Part shown: in pieces, positions 42,062 to 50,651 of the stretch | How positions within the stretch are numbered: position 1 is the stretch's first letter | How the letters are laid out: each line of letters opens with the position of its first letter | Source: Nostoc sp. NMS2 | GTDB taxonomy: Bacteria; Cyanobacteriota; Cyanobacteriia; Cyanobacteriales; Nostocaceae | NCBI RefSeq assembly: GCF_017115105.1 | Contig: NZ_JABXKH010000164.1 | Coordinates: 1 to 64,000, forward strand | Length of the DNA: 64,000 nucleotides | Direction of reading: 5' to 3' | The notes under the pieces: generated by a model | Databases searched by the model: none | What the model was told of the DNA's origin: nothing | What the model saw: the letters and a program-made list of their open reading frames with translations, nothing else | Position numbers and translations under genes: made by a program

Positions 42062-43222
42062 GTGTTAACAGGTTTTTTAGAAGCTGTATTTAATGGCATT
42101 AGTATTGGTGCTGTATTATTAATTGCTGCATTGGGACTGGCGATTATATTTGGATTGATGGGTGTCATCAATATGGCACATGGTGAGTTGATGATGTTTG
42201 GGGCTTATACAACTTATGTTGTGCAAAATGTCTGTAAGCAATTGGGTGGAGTATGGTTTGAAATATATATATTTTTGGCTTTGATTATCGCGTTTCTTTT
42301 CACGGCTGCTGTGGGATTAATTCTAGAAAAAGGCGTGATTCGTTATCTCTATGGACGACCATTAGAAACTCTCTTGGCAACTTGGGGAGTAAGTTTGATT
42401 TTTCAGCAATTTGTTCGCAGTGTGAATTGGGTATTGATAATTGGCATTGCCATATTTTCTCTGTTATTTTTTGGAGGTTTATGGATTTTAAATTCCCGCA
42501 CTGATTTGGGAAGAGTTCGTAACTGGATTGTGACGGTGATATTTTTATTATCGCTGGGGGTGACAATCGCAACGGGCAATTTATTGAGTCAAACTTATCA
42601 GTTAGCAGTGACTCAACCTTGGTTTGGCGCTCAAAATGTGGATGTAACAGCACCTACTTGGTTACAAGCGGGGATATCTTTGGGTGGTGTGCAATTGCCC
42701 TTTGCTAGGTTATTTATTATTGCTTTAACAATAATCTGTGTGACGGGAATTTATTTATTTTTACAACGTTCTAGCTGGGGTTTGAGAATTCGGGCTGTGA
42801 CGCAAAACCGGAGTATGAGTGCTTGTTTGGGTATCCCAACTCAAAAGGTTGATGCGATTACTTTTGCATTGGGTTCTGGTTTAGCTGGTGTGGCTGGATG
42901 TGCGATTAGTTTACTCGGTTCTGTAGGGCCAAATACGGGACAAAACTATATTATTGATACTTTTATGGTGGTTGTTGTTGGGGGTGTGGGCAATTTAGCC
43001 GGGACGATTGTGGCTGCTTTGGGGATTGGTACGGCTAATTTTTTAATTGGTTCTGGAACTTTGGCTTTGGTGTTGAGTCCTGTTAAGCCTTTGGCTGATT
43101 TGTTTAGTTTTTTTGCGACGACGAGTATGGCTAAGGTGATGGTGTTTGCGCTGATTATTGTATTTTTACAGTGGAAGCCTGGGGGGATTTTTCCGCAGAA
43201 GGGACGTACTGTTGATGTTTAA
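42062..43222 (+). CDS. urtB: Urea ABC transporter permease UrtB
   Basis: UrtB is one of two membrane subunits of the urea transporter (branched-chain amino acid type, LivH-like), 386 residues. It begins with GISIGAVLLIAALGLAIIFG and the family loop MGVINMAHGELMMFG (residues 32-46), and ends with LQWKPGGIFPQKGRTVDV. The GTG start at 42062 follows AGGGGAAAAA and gives the expected N-terminus. The stop overlaps the urtC start region by 8 bp. About ten membrane helices are visible. Confidence 0.94.
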   Translation: MLTGFLEAVFNGISIGAVLLIAALGLAIIFGLMGVINMAHGELMMFGAYTTYVVQNVCKQLGGVWFEIYIFLALIIAFLFTAAVGLILEKGVIRYLYGRPLETLLATWGVSLIFQQFVRSVNWVLIIGIAIFSLLFFGGLWILNSRTDLGRVRNWIVTVIFLLSLGVTIATGNLLSQTYQLAVTQPWFGAQNVDVTAPTWLQAGISLGGVQLPFARLFIIALTIICVTGIYLFLQRSSWGLRIRAVTQNRSMSACLGIPTQKVDAITFALGSGLAGVAGCAISLLGSVGPNTGQNYIIDTFMVVVVGGVGNLAGTIVAALGIGTANFLIGSGTLALVLSPVKPLADLFSFFATTSMAKVMVFALIIVFLQWKPGGIFPQKGRTVDV

Positions 43223-44372
43223 ACGAACCGCCAAGACGCCAAGGACGCAGAGAATGAGGAAGAGGGGAGGAGGATTATTAATTGAGGTGGGGGTGGTGGT
43301 TGCGATCGCACTCTTCCTCATTATTATTATGCCACTGGTGCTGTCGGAGTTTCGTCTGAATTTGTTGGGGCGATTCTTGTCGCTGGCGATCGCGGCTTTG
43401 GGTATTGATTTGATTTGGGGGTATACTGGTTTATTGAGTTTGGGACATGGTATTTTCTTTGGTTTGGGTGGATATGCGATCGCAATGTACCTAAAACTCC
43501 AAGTCCCGACTGGAGAATTGCCTGATTTTATGGGGCTTTATGGGGTTACGGAACTTCCCGCGTTTTGGCAACCTTTTTATTCGTTTCCTTTGACAATAGC
43601 TTTTGTGGTAATGATTCCAGGGTTATTGGCGGGATTGTTGGGATATTTGGTTTTCCGTAATCGCCTCAAGGGTGTTTATTTTTCTATTTTGACTCAAGCG
43701 GGAACTATTGTATTTTTCAACTTCTTTAACGGTCAACAACAATTTTTCAATGGTACAAATGGACTGATAGATTTTACAACTTTGTTTGGGGCAACGGTTA
43801 GTGATGCCAAAACGCAGTTTGTTTTTTACATGCTGACGATAGTGTTTCTCGCAGCCACATACGGGATTTGTCGCTGGTTGACAACTGGACGCTTTGGGAG
43901 ATTGTTGATAGCGATTCGGGATGATGAAAGTCGGGTAAGATTTTCTGGCTATGACCCTACAGACTTTAAGGTGCTGGTGTTTGCAGTTTCAGGTGCGATC
44001 GCAGGCATAGCAGGAGCATTTTACACCATTCAAAGTGGTTCTGTATCACCGAGAGCAATGGATATTGCTTTTTCCATTGAAATGGTGATTTGGGTAGCAG
44101 TAGGGGGACGCGCTACTTTAATTGGGGCGATTGTCGGAACTTTGTTAGTAAATTATGCCCGCACTTTTTTAAGTGAACAATTTGCAGAAATCTGGCTATT
44201 TTTCCAAGGCGCACTATTTTTGATAGTCGTCACAGTGCTTCCCGATGGCATAGTGGGATGGTTGCGTAGTCAGAATATTTCTCTTTTCCACCGCCGTCAA
44301 GAAATTTCTACATATCCCACATTGGAAGAAGACCCCGAAGTGCAACATGAACGCGAAAATATTGGAAACTGA
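43215..44372 (+). CDS. urtC: Urea ABC transporter permease UrtC
   Basis: UrtC is the second membrane subunit (LivM-like), 385 residues from ATG 43215, which overlaps the urtB stop. The landmarks GYTGLLSLGHGIFFGLGGYA and GSVSPRAMDIAFSIEMVIWVAVGG are typical (quoted in part). The first 18 residues (KRTAKTPRTQRMRKRGGG) are encoded by a copy of the AACCGCCAAGACGCCAAGGACGC repeat (43221-43262) and are basic and low in complexity. The native N-terminus may therefore have been replaced or extended. An internal start cannot be excluded. The 3' end overlaps urtD by 26 bp. Confidence 0.93.
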   Translation: MFKRTAKTPRTQRMRKRGGGLLIEVGVVVAIALFLIIIMPLVLSEFRLNLLGRFLSLAIAALGIDLIWGYTGLLSLGHGIFFGLGGYAIAMYLKLQVPTGELPDFMGLYGVTELPAFWQPFYSFPLTIAFVVMIPGLLAGLLGYLVFRNRLKGVYFSILTQAGTIVFFNFFNGQQQFFNGTNGLIDFTTLFGATVSDAKTQFVFYMLTIVFLAATYGICRWLTTGRFGRLLIAIRDDESRVRFSGYDPTDFKVLVFAVSGAIAGIAGAFYTIQSGSVSPRAMDIAFSIEMVIWVAVGGRATLIGAIVGTLLVNYARTFLSEQFAEIWLFFQGALFLIVVTVLPDGIVGWLRSQNISLFHRRQEISTYPTLEEDPEVQHERENIGN

Positions 44373-45093
44373 AAACGTAACTGTTAGTTTTGACGGATTT
44401 AAGGCTCTAAATCAGCTAAATTTTAGTATGGATATGGGTGAATTACGAGTGGTAATTGGCCCCAATGGTGCGGGAAAGACAACATTTCTAGATGTGATTA
44501 CCGGGAAAGTGCAACCAACAGTTGGGCGAGTTTTATTTAAAGGAAAAAACCTGCGTTCTTTACCTGAACATAAAATTGCCCGATTAGGAATTGGGCGCAA
44601 GTTCCAAACACCCCGAATTTACTTAAATTTAACGCCCCGTGAAAATCTAGAAATTACCAGTAACAAAAAGAAAAATGTCTTTTCTACTTTGTTTGAACGT
44701 TCTAATGCTGTTGAAAAGAATAATATTAAAGGATTATTAGAAACCATCGGTTTAACGCCGAAAGCAGATATTAGAGCAGCTTTACTTTCTCACGGAGAAA
44801 AGCAACGTTTAGAAATTGGCATGTTAGTAGCACAATCCCCTGACTTATTACTGGTTGATGAACCAGTTGCGGGGTTAACAGATGAAGAAACGTACAATAT
44901 CGGTGAACTACTTTTAGCACTAGCACAAAGTCATTCAATTTTAGTAATTGAACATGATATGGAATTTGTACGTCAAATTGCCAAGAAAGTAACGGTGCTA
45001 CATGAAGGTTCCGTGCTGTGCGAAGGGAATTTTGAAGAAGTCCAAAATGACTCTCGCGTGATTGAAGTGTATTTGGGGAAACAGGAAGAATGA
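44347..45093 (+). CDS. urtD: Urea ABC transporter ATPase UrtD
   Basis: UrtD is an ATP-binding subunit of the urea transporter (LivG-like), 248 residues. Walker A is GPNGAGKTT (about 37-45), the signature is LSHGEKQRLEIGMLVA, Walker B is LLLVDEPVAGL, and the switch histidine is in VIEHD. ATG 44347 overlaps urtC by 26 bp, so the two are translationally coupled. In related genomes urtE follows directly; here 3.1 kb of other sequence is interposed. Confidence 0.94.
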   Translation: MNAKILETENVTVSFDGFKALNQLNFSMDMGELRVVIGPNGAGKTTFLDVITGKVQPTVGRVLFKGKNLRSLPEHKIARLGIGRKFQTPRIYLNLTPRENLEITSNKKKNVFSTLFERSNAVEKNNIKGLLETIGLTPKADIRAALLSHGEKQRLEIGMLVAQSPDLLLVDEPVAGLTDEETYNIGELLLALAQSHSILVIEHDMEFVRQIAKKVTVLHEGSVLCEGNFEEVQNDSRVIEVYLGKQEE

Positions 45094-45111
45094 AAAACTC
45101 AATTGTACTTT

Positions 45112-45720
45112 TTATTCACCTGCTGATTTTGGTCGATTTGCACTATTAAACACCTGCTCTACTGTTAGCGCCCAATCAGTAATTACCACTGATTCCATGC
45201 AAGCCGCACCTGTCAATACCTTATCCTCATACTGTCCCTCCACCCACTGGCAAATTGTAATTTGTTGCATTTGTGAGTCAACAATCCAATACTCCAATAT
45301 TTCTCTAGCAGCATACTCCGTCCGCTTGTAGCGATAATCACGAACGCGGTTTGCTGTTCCCGGAGAGACAATTTCAATCACTAGCGCAGGCGGTGGCATA
45401 TCACGGGTGAGAGTGGCACGAGTAGTACCGATAAGAGCAGCATAAGATTCTTCTGTGTGAACCATTAAGTCAGGTAAACGACATCTCGCTCTTCGCCCCG
45501 CCACCTCAATTTCTGTATCCTTGTGAGCAACTAAATAAAAGGGGAAATGTTTTAGTAGTTCAACGAATAGAAATCTTGCCAGATTGCTATTTTCCTGACT
45601 TTCTGGTGGCATCTCGACTAGTTCTCCATCCACAAACTCATAGCGCGTGTCTGTACCATCGTCATAGGTAAGATACTCCTCAAAAGTCAGCAGTTTTTGA
45701 GTTTTCGTCGTTTGGGTCAT
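45112..45720 (-). CDS. Uma2-family (DUF820) putative endonuclease
   Basis: This is a 202-residue protein of the Uma2/DUF820 family, which has a PD-(D/E)xK-type nuclease fold and is greatly expanded in cyanobacteria. Visible signatures are TFEEYLTYDDGTDTRYEFVDGELVEMPP (shown in part: RYEFVDGELVEMPP), then DLMVHTEES, PALVIEIVSPGTANRVRDYRYKR with the active-site E-x-V/S pattern, and ILEYWIVD. All appear intact. It is encoded against the urt operon, converging with urtD 18 bp from its stop. Whether it cleaves DNA is not known for most members. Confidence 0.85.
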   Translation of the reverse strand: MTQTTKTQKLLTFEEYLTYDDGTDTRYEFVDGELVEMPPESQENSNLARFLFVELLKHFPFYLVAHKDTEIEVAGRRARCRLPDLMVHTEESYAALIGTTRATLTRDMPPPALVIEIVSPGTANRVRDYRYKRTEYAAREILEYWIVDSQMQQITICQWVEGQYEDKVLTGAACMESVVITDWALTVEQVFNSANRPKSAGE

Positions 45721-46141
45721 TTGCTTTGCCTTCTTACCCTACATAGACTACCACTGAATATTATAATGAGCCGAACCGTTTCAGAATATTAGTGGAGAAA
45801 AGCTACAATTGCCCTAAGCTTTAATTGAAATCGTTTATCCTATGAGCCAACTGCTAACACTGGAATTAAGTGATGATGAGAATGAGTACTAACATATTTG
45901 TGTCCTGGGTCGGTATCGCCAGGAGAGTGTGGTATATCTTTCCCAGGTACAGTTAAATACGTTCCACGTGTAATCTATTCTACTTTCTGCTTGTAAAAAT
46001 TTTGTTTGAGATTCCTGTTTGCTTAGTAAATATTCAATTAGCTTGTTTACCTAGCGTTTGCAGCAAGGTACATTAGAGGTAGTGACTATAGGAAAGTGTA
46101 GGCGCTTGTGAATGCTAAAGCCTTGAGTGTTTAATGTCTAT
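45721..46141. other. Divergent spacer before the three-gene cassette
   Basis: This 420-bp AT-rich region separates the Uma2 gene from the cassette. A TATAGG hexamer (about 46089-46094) and TTGCAG (46058-46063) are present, but the spacing is too long for a standard promoter. No repeat is recognised. Confidence 0.35.
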
Positions 46142-46915
46142 ATGTCTGAAGCAAACATTGCTGATCGTTTTGACCTTACAAAATGGAAAACCGAAAGTCT
46201 AAGGATGACAGTGTTCCTTAGTCCAGGATCTCCGATTACCCAACAAAACTGGTGGGAAGAGATTTGCGGCTCTCCTCCAGAAATTAGAAGTTCTCAGCCA
46301 AGAACAGGAGTACAGCAGGATGAAGGTTCATTTGGAGACGGGAATACACAAGGGAGACTAATTCTTGCTGTTCAGCCTTCCCGAGTTGATTGGTTACTGA
46401 CTGTAGAGGTCGCTCCAAATAGTTTTGAGTTCCCATCTGTTGGATCGTTTTCAGAATCAGTAAACTCTTTTGCAGAATTGATGAATCGCTGGCTCAATGT
46501 AAGCCCCAATCTGCAAAGAATAGCTTTTGCTGCCAACCTATTACTTCCTTTTGAGGATGTAGAACAAGCATACCAGTATCTCCCTGCCTATTTTCCATTG
46601 AATAAACTTGACCTTAAAAATGCACAAGATTTTAATTACCGAATCAATCGCCCTAGAAATGTTGATGATATCCCTGATTTAAAGATTAATCGTCTTTCTT
46701 CTTGGAGTGTAATGACTTTCACTACATTTCAATTTACAAATGCGGGGAGTTATACTTACTCCTCAACTCCATCCAATGTTGCTATTCGTCTAGAGTTAGA
46801 TATCAACACTACTACAGATTTCTCTGCTGAACTGTCTAAAGATAAGTTACCAGAAATCTTTGCTCAATTGGTTGAATATGCAAAAGAAATTGCTATACAA
46901 GGAGATATTTTATGA
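46142..46915 (+). CDS. Unknown protein, first gene of the urt-embedded cassette
   Basis: ATG 46142 gives 257 residues. The protein starts SEANIADRFDLTKWKTESLR and then has a beta-rich core (RLILAVQPSRVDWLLTVEV, RLELDINTTTDF) with helices at the end. It has no signal, no membrane span and no metal motif. The general pattern, with C-terminal LELDINT followed by an amphipathic helix, recalls TIGR04255-type proteins, which are often encoded in small two- or three-gene loci. That is only a resemblance. The stop overlaps the start of the next gene by ATGA (46912-46915), so the two are translationally coupled. Confidence 0.75.
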   Translation: MSEANIADRFDLTKWKTESLRMTVFLSPGSPITQQNWWEEICGSPPEIRSSQPRTGVQQDEGSFGDGNTQGRLILAVQPSRVDWLLTVEVAPNSFEFPSVGSFSESVNSFAELMNRWLNVSPNLQRIAFAANLLLPFEDVEQAYQYLPAYFPLNKLDLKNAQDFNYRINRPRNVDDIPDLKINRLSSWSVMTFTTFQFTNAGSYTYSSTPSNVAIRLELDINTTTDFSAELSKDKLPEIFAQLVEYAKEIAIQGDIL

Positions 46916-47601
46916 ATTACGGTACTAACACTTTGACGGTTTACGATAATTCAACAGATATAACAATAGCTACTTATTCAGATAGGATAAAGTCACCAAA
47001 TATAGTGATTTCTTCAACAAAATCTGCTGTAAATTTAACCAGTAAAGTAAAACAGTTTACTTTTAGTCAAAAAGCGACAGGAGCGACTAAAGATCCTAAA
47101 ATAGAGCAAAATACGCTTATCCATCTAAAGTCTTCAGAAAATTCAACTCAGCATGAATTAAATAATCGTTGCTCAGAAATTATCTATTCAGAACTTGAGA
47201 CTTTATTCATAACTGGCAAAGAAGAGTATTTTGAAGACGGTTTTGAAAGTAATTTTTCAAGAGGCTTGATTTCTTGTGTCCAAAAGTATGGAAATGATGC
47301 GATAGAAGCCATAACTTGTTTTATTGTCTACGAAAAAATTAGTCCTGAAGTTGCATCTGAAGCTTTACGCTGGCTAGGTGAAATTAATCACCCTGAGTCT
47401 TATAAGTTTCGGTTATGGCTCTTAGAACGAAGTCTTAACTGCCCATCTTCGAGAGTGCGAGATGGAGCTATTTTGGGGTTGTCATATTTAAATGATCCTC
47501 ATGCTATTACTTATCTTGAGCGAGCTATAGAACAAGAAAAAATTATGGAACTTCGGGAAGATATGAAACAAGTATTAGCACAACTTAAAAGGGAGAGTTA
47601 G
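46912..47601 (+). CDS. HEAT-like repeat protein, second gene of the cassette
   Basis: The 229-residue product has two parts. Residues 1-75 are polar and serine/threonine-rich (TVYDNSTDITIATYSDRIKS) and probably flexible. Residues 90-229 are helical, with HEAT/Armadillo-like units such as ASEALRWLGEINHPESYKF and SRVRDGAILGLSYLNDPHAI. Such repeats mediate protein-protein contact, which makes this the likely bridge in a three-protein complex. ATG 46912 overlaps the previous stop, and its TAG stop is followed by a GTG sharing its last base. No enzyme motif is visible. Confidence 0.75.
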   Translation: MNYGTNTLTVYDNSTDITIATYSDRIKSPNIVISSTKSAVNLTSKVKQFTFSQKATGATKDPKIEQNTLIHLKSSENSTQHELNNRCSEIIYSELETLFITGKEEYFEDGFESNFSRGLISCVQKYGNDAIEAITCFIVYEKISPEVASEALRWLGEINHPESYKFRLWLLERSLNCPSSRVRDGAILGLSYLNDPHAITYLERAIEQEKIMELREDMKQVLAQLKRES

Positions 47602-48134
47602 TGTCATTTATACTGAGAAAGGTGCGTAAAAATAAATGGTATAAAACTGAAACTATTGCTTGGTTATTACCGGGAGAGTTTCAATCTGATCCTTTAGGTG
47701 ACTTAGCTACAACAGGAAATAAATTATCTGTTTATCGTGTTGAGGATGATTGCTCAAATTTAGAGCGTGTAGTAGCAGCCCTCGCAGCAAATTGCGACAA
47801 AATTGCAAATTTTGACTATGTTCTATTTCAAGAAACAATTCTCAAAGATATTGGGATTAAAAGTGAGCAGACAAAAGGTGAAACCCCTGATGAAACAGTT
47901 AATAATTGCCATCTTGACCTTATAGAACTTTCTGCTTTTAGATTGGTAGACTTGGCTAAACAGGTGCTAGATAGAGGGGAAGTAAAGCGTTTTTTAGTCC
48001 GGGAGGTTACTAATTTTTTAGCAGGCAGCGTTCAGAAAGGGTACATAAACAAAGCTAAAATGTCCTTAAATCCGAAAGAAAAAGAAAAAATTGATAACCT
48101 AATTCAGTCTAATTCAGCATTTAATAGCGATTAA
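47601..48134 (+). CDS. Unknown protein, third gene of the cassette
   Basis: The GTG start at 47601 shares a base with the previous TAG stop (TAGTG) and gives 177 residues. The N-terminal half contains the beta segment TIAWLLPGEFQSDPLGDLATT and LSVYRVEDD. The C-terminal half is helical and basic (LVDLAKQVLDRGEVKRFLVREVTNFLAG). No family, signal or membrane segment is recognised. The tight coupling suggests stoichiometric synthesis with the first two genes. The urtE start is only 57 bp after its stop, so urtE may depend on transcription through this cassette. Confidence 0.7.
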   Translation: MSFILRKVRKNKWYKTETIAWLLPGEFQSDPLGDLATTGNKLSVYRVEDDCSNLERVVAALAANCDKIANFDYVLFQETILKDIGIKSEQTKGETPDETVNNCHLDLIELSAFRLVDLAKQVLDRGEVKRFLVREVTNFLAGSVQKGYINKAKMSLNPKEKEKIDNLIQSNSAFNSD

Positions 48135-48191
48135 TTTTTACCGTAATTCGCTTAATGCTTAATCTCTCCCTCTGCGTCTTTGCATGAACTA

Positions 48192-48890
48192 ATGCTAAAA
48201 ATTTCTAACCTTAACGTTTACTACGGCGAAAGCCATATTCTCCGCAATGTAGATTTAAGCGTACCATCTGGGCAAATGATATGCCTGATTGGACGCAATG
48301 GTGTAGGTAAATCTACTTTACTCAAAACAATTATGGGTTTACTCAAACCCCGTAGTGGTACTATTAACTTAGCTGAAGAATTAATTAACTCTAAATCTCC
48401 CGACCAAAGAGCAAAGTTGGGAATTGGTTATGTTCCCCAAGGGCGAGAAATTATCCCCCGGTTGACAGTCAAAGAAAATCTGCTGTTGGGGTTGGAAGCT
48501 AGAAGGAAACCAGTAAAAAAAGCAGAAATTCCAGAGGAAGTTTTTAGCTTATTCCCGGTGTTAAAAACCATGCTTTCGCGGATGGGTGGTGATTTGAGTG
48601 GGGGACAGCAGCAACAATTAGCGATCGCCCGTGCTTTAATGGGAGAACCTCAATTACTCGTCTTAGATGAACCCACTGAAGGTATTCAACCCTCCATCAT
48701 CCTCGAAATTGAAGCCGCAGTCCGTCGCATTGTCGAAACCACAGGCATTTCGGTTTTATTGGTAGAGCAACATTTACACTTTGTCCGTCAGGCTGATTAT
48801 TATTACGCCATGCAAAAAGGCGGTATTGTCGCCTCTGGTTCCACAGCCGAACTCAGCCAAGATGTGATTCAACGCTTCTTAGCTGTTTAA
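48192..48890 (+). CDS. urtE: Urea ABC transporter ATPase UrtE
   Basis: UrtE is the second ATP-binding subunit (LivF-like), 232 residues from ATG 48192. An in-frame TTG at 48180 is less likely. Walker A is GRNGVGKST, the signature is LSGGQQQQLAIARALM, Walker B is LLVLDEPTEGI, and the H-loop is LLVEQHLHFV. It is displaced from urtD by the Uma2 gene and the three-gene cassette. A fragment of the CTCTGCGTCTTTGC repeat sits right before the start, suggesting a new leader. The last 38 bp overlap the convergent gene at 48853. Confidence 0.94.
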   Translation: MLKISNLNVYYGESHILRNVDLSVPSGQMICLIGRNGVGKSTLLKTIMGLLKPRSGTINLAEELINSKSPDQRAKLGIGYVPQGREIIPRLTVKENLLLGLEARRKPVKKAEIPEEVFSLFPVLKTMLSRMGGDLSGGQQQQLAIARALMGEPQLLVLDEPTEGIQPSIILEIEAAVRRIVETTGISVLLVEQHLHFVRQADYYYAMQKGGIVASGSTAELSQDVIQRFLAV

Positions 48891-49602
48891 TTTGGGAGAT
48901 TTCTATATCAATTGTGTCAGAAGCAATCAAGTCTGCGGCTTCTTGTAAAAGCTCATGCTGTTCCTTTTGAATTGCTTCCAAGCGACTAGAAATTTCTGCT
49001 AATCGCTGTTTTTTATTTGGTTGAAAACTTTCGGGTAACAAAGCTGGCAGGTTATTAGTTTTTTCAGTAGCAGTCATTCGTTGAACAGCAAAACTGCCAA
49101 CTTTAGTTAAAGATAAAAAGCTAACTTTAATCAAAGCCTGAAACAATTTTAACGGAACTTTGAGTATTGACCAACTAGCCGTTTCAATCAAACGGACAAT
49201 TGCTTTGATGATGCTCCAAATAAGAGCGATCGCAAACAGGAAAATCACTATACTAATAATTGGGTGATTAGTTGCCCAACCTAGTATTTGAACTAACCTA
49301 AAAAATACCGTGTGTTGTGTCAGCCAATCACTTACAGAAGATGCCATTACATCTTTAACTGCTCCCGAAGTTGTACTTTTAAATTTATCAGCAGTTTGCC
49401 AAGTTTCCTCTAAACTTGTCGTAACTGTATCAATTGCTCTATCAGTTGTTGTAGTAGCCGTTGCCTTCAAAGACTCCCCAACTTGTTGTGCTGAATTACT
49501 TAGATAGTTAACATTTTCACCTACAAAATCTTTGACATTTTGCAAGCGTTCTAAAACTCCATTAGGCAAATGTATATTTATTTGATATACCATAAAATTC
49601 AT
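48853..49602 (-). CDS. Membrane protein with coiled-coil ends, unknown function
   Basis: The 249-residue protein has a long N-terminal amphipathic region (about 12-95, LSNSAQQVGESLKATATTTT), two hydrophobic segments at about 100-140 (IISIVIFLFAIALIWSIIKA), and a C-terminal coiled coil (LAEISSRLEAIQKEQHELLQEAADLI; quoted in part). The general layout is that of a membrane-shaping or scaffold protein; the family is not recognised. ATG 49602 or 49593 can start it. The 3' end overlaps the urtE end by 38 bp, tail to tail. Confidence 0.7.
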   Translation of the reverse strand: MNFMVYQINIHLPNGVLERLQNVKDFVGENVNYLSNSAQQVGESLKATATTTTDRAIDTVTTSLEETWQTADKFKSTTSGAVKDVMASSVSDWLTQHTVFFRLVQILGWATNHPIISIVIFLFAIALIWSIIKAIVRLIETASWSILKVPLKLFQALIKVSFLSLTKVGSFAVQRMTATEKTNNLPALLPESFQPNKKQRLAEISSRLEAIQKEQHELLQEAADLIASDTIDIEISQIKQLRSVESHLG

Positions 49603-49606
49603 ATAC

Positions 49607-49709
49607 CAATCCTAAATCATTCGTGAAAACCTCTCTTTATTCTCTCTGCGTTCTCTGCGCCTCTGCGGTTCGTTATAAAAAATTCTTTTTCACAAATCAG
49701 ATAGGATTG
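49607..49709. mobile_element. MITE with CAATCCTAAATCATTCGTG ends and CGCAGAG interior
   Basis: The left end CAATCCTAAATCATTCGTG and the right end CACAAATCAGATAGGATTG are imperfect inverted repeats. The interior is the CTCTGCGCCTCTGCGGTT repeat also seen in lnt. No target duplication is clear. The same ends, with a different interior, occur at 55989-56082. Confidence 0.7.
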
Positions 49710-49719
49710 CTATATCTCT

Positions 49720-50502
49720 CTAACTCGAAGCACTAGTATAAAACCGCAACGCAAACCGCCAAAACCAAGTAGAAACAAAAAACAGCACTACTGCTAATAT
49801 TGCCGCACCTATAAACCAGCTAATTTCACTCCGGCCCAACAGCGCTTGGGCTGGTACTGTAGTTAAAAAAGCCACTGGCATCACAAAGGTGAAGAAAAAG
49901 CGGTAAGCAGTGGGATATGCAGCTATGGGATATCGTCCAGCTTCCAATAAACCACGCAACACTTCGGTAACGTTGTATATTTTGACAAACCAAATACTCA
50001 TTGCTCCCAGCATAAACCACAGGCTGTATAAAATCACGAAGCTGAACAATAACGGCAGCACACCAAGTAGATAGCCGTTTATCCCTACACCAAGGCGTTG
50101 ACCTGCATAGCCAATGATAATACTACCAAAAATTAGATCGGGCAGTCCCCAAGGGGAAAGGGTATGAGTGGAAAGCCAAAACTGACTGCGGATAGGTTTT
50201 AATAAGATAAAGTCCAAAGTGCCTTCTTGAACATGACGGACAATGCGATTCAAGTTCGAGGCTAGAAAAGTCGCAGAAAATCCTTGTAGTAAGGTAAAAA
50301 TTCCTAGAACTACTAAAGCTGCTTCCCATGACCAGCCACTAAAAGTATAGCCAGTGCGGTAAAACAAGAATAGCCCAAAGAGGCTGCCGACAAGATTTCC
50401 CAAGCTGGTGAGGGTAGCGATGAAAAAATTAACACGATATTCTAACTCAGATGCGATCGCAGCACCCCAAAATAGTCTTAGTACTTTCAAATATCTTTGC
50501 AT
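49720..50502 (-). CDS. ABC-2 type transporter permease
   Basis: The 260-residue membrane protein has about six helices and belongs to the ABC-2 permease superfamily (YP_DUF990-like). The region after helix 2 has VQEGTLDFILLKPIRSQFWLS, a family-typical cytoplasmic loop, and the C-terminus ends in a helical pair (FFVSTWFWRFALRFYTSAS). No ATPase partner is in the window, so the other subunits must be encoded elsewhere. The transported molecule is unknown. ATG 50502 has no strong Shine-Dalgarno. Confidence 0.85.
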   Translation of the reverse strand: MQRYLKVLRLFWGAAIASELEYRVNFFIATLTSLGNLVGSLFGLFLFYRTGYTFSGWSWEAALVVLGIFTLLQGFSATFLASNLNRIVRHVQEGTLDFILLKPIRSQFWLSTHTLSPWGLPDLIFGSIIIGYAGQRLGVGINGYLLGVLPLLFSFVILYSLWFMLGAMSIWFVKIYNVTEVLRGLLEAGRYPIAAYPTAYRFFFTFVMPVAFLTTVPAQALLGRSEISWFIGAAILAVVLFFVSTWFWRFALRFYTSASS

Positions 50503-50651
50503 CTTGCACCTCTAGCCCAAAATGTGCCATCTGTCACTAAATTTTCCAAGATTACACAATAAATTTATGTAAATTTAATATTACTTTTTATTCAGGAAAA
50601 TTGCTAAACGTTAAGATGTTGTGGATCTATTGTTGAAAACTAAAAAATTCT

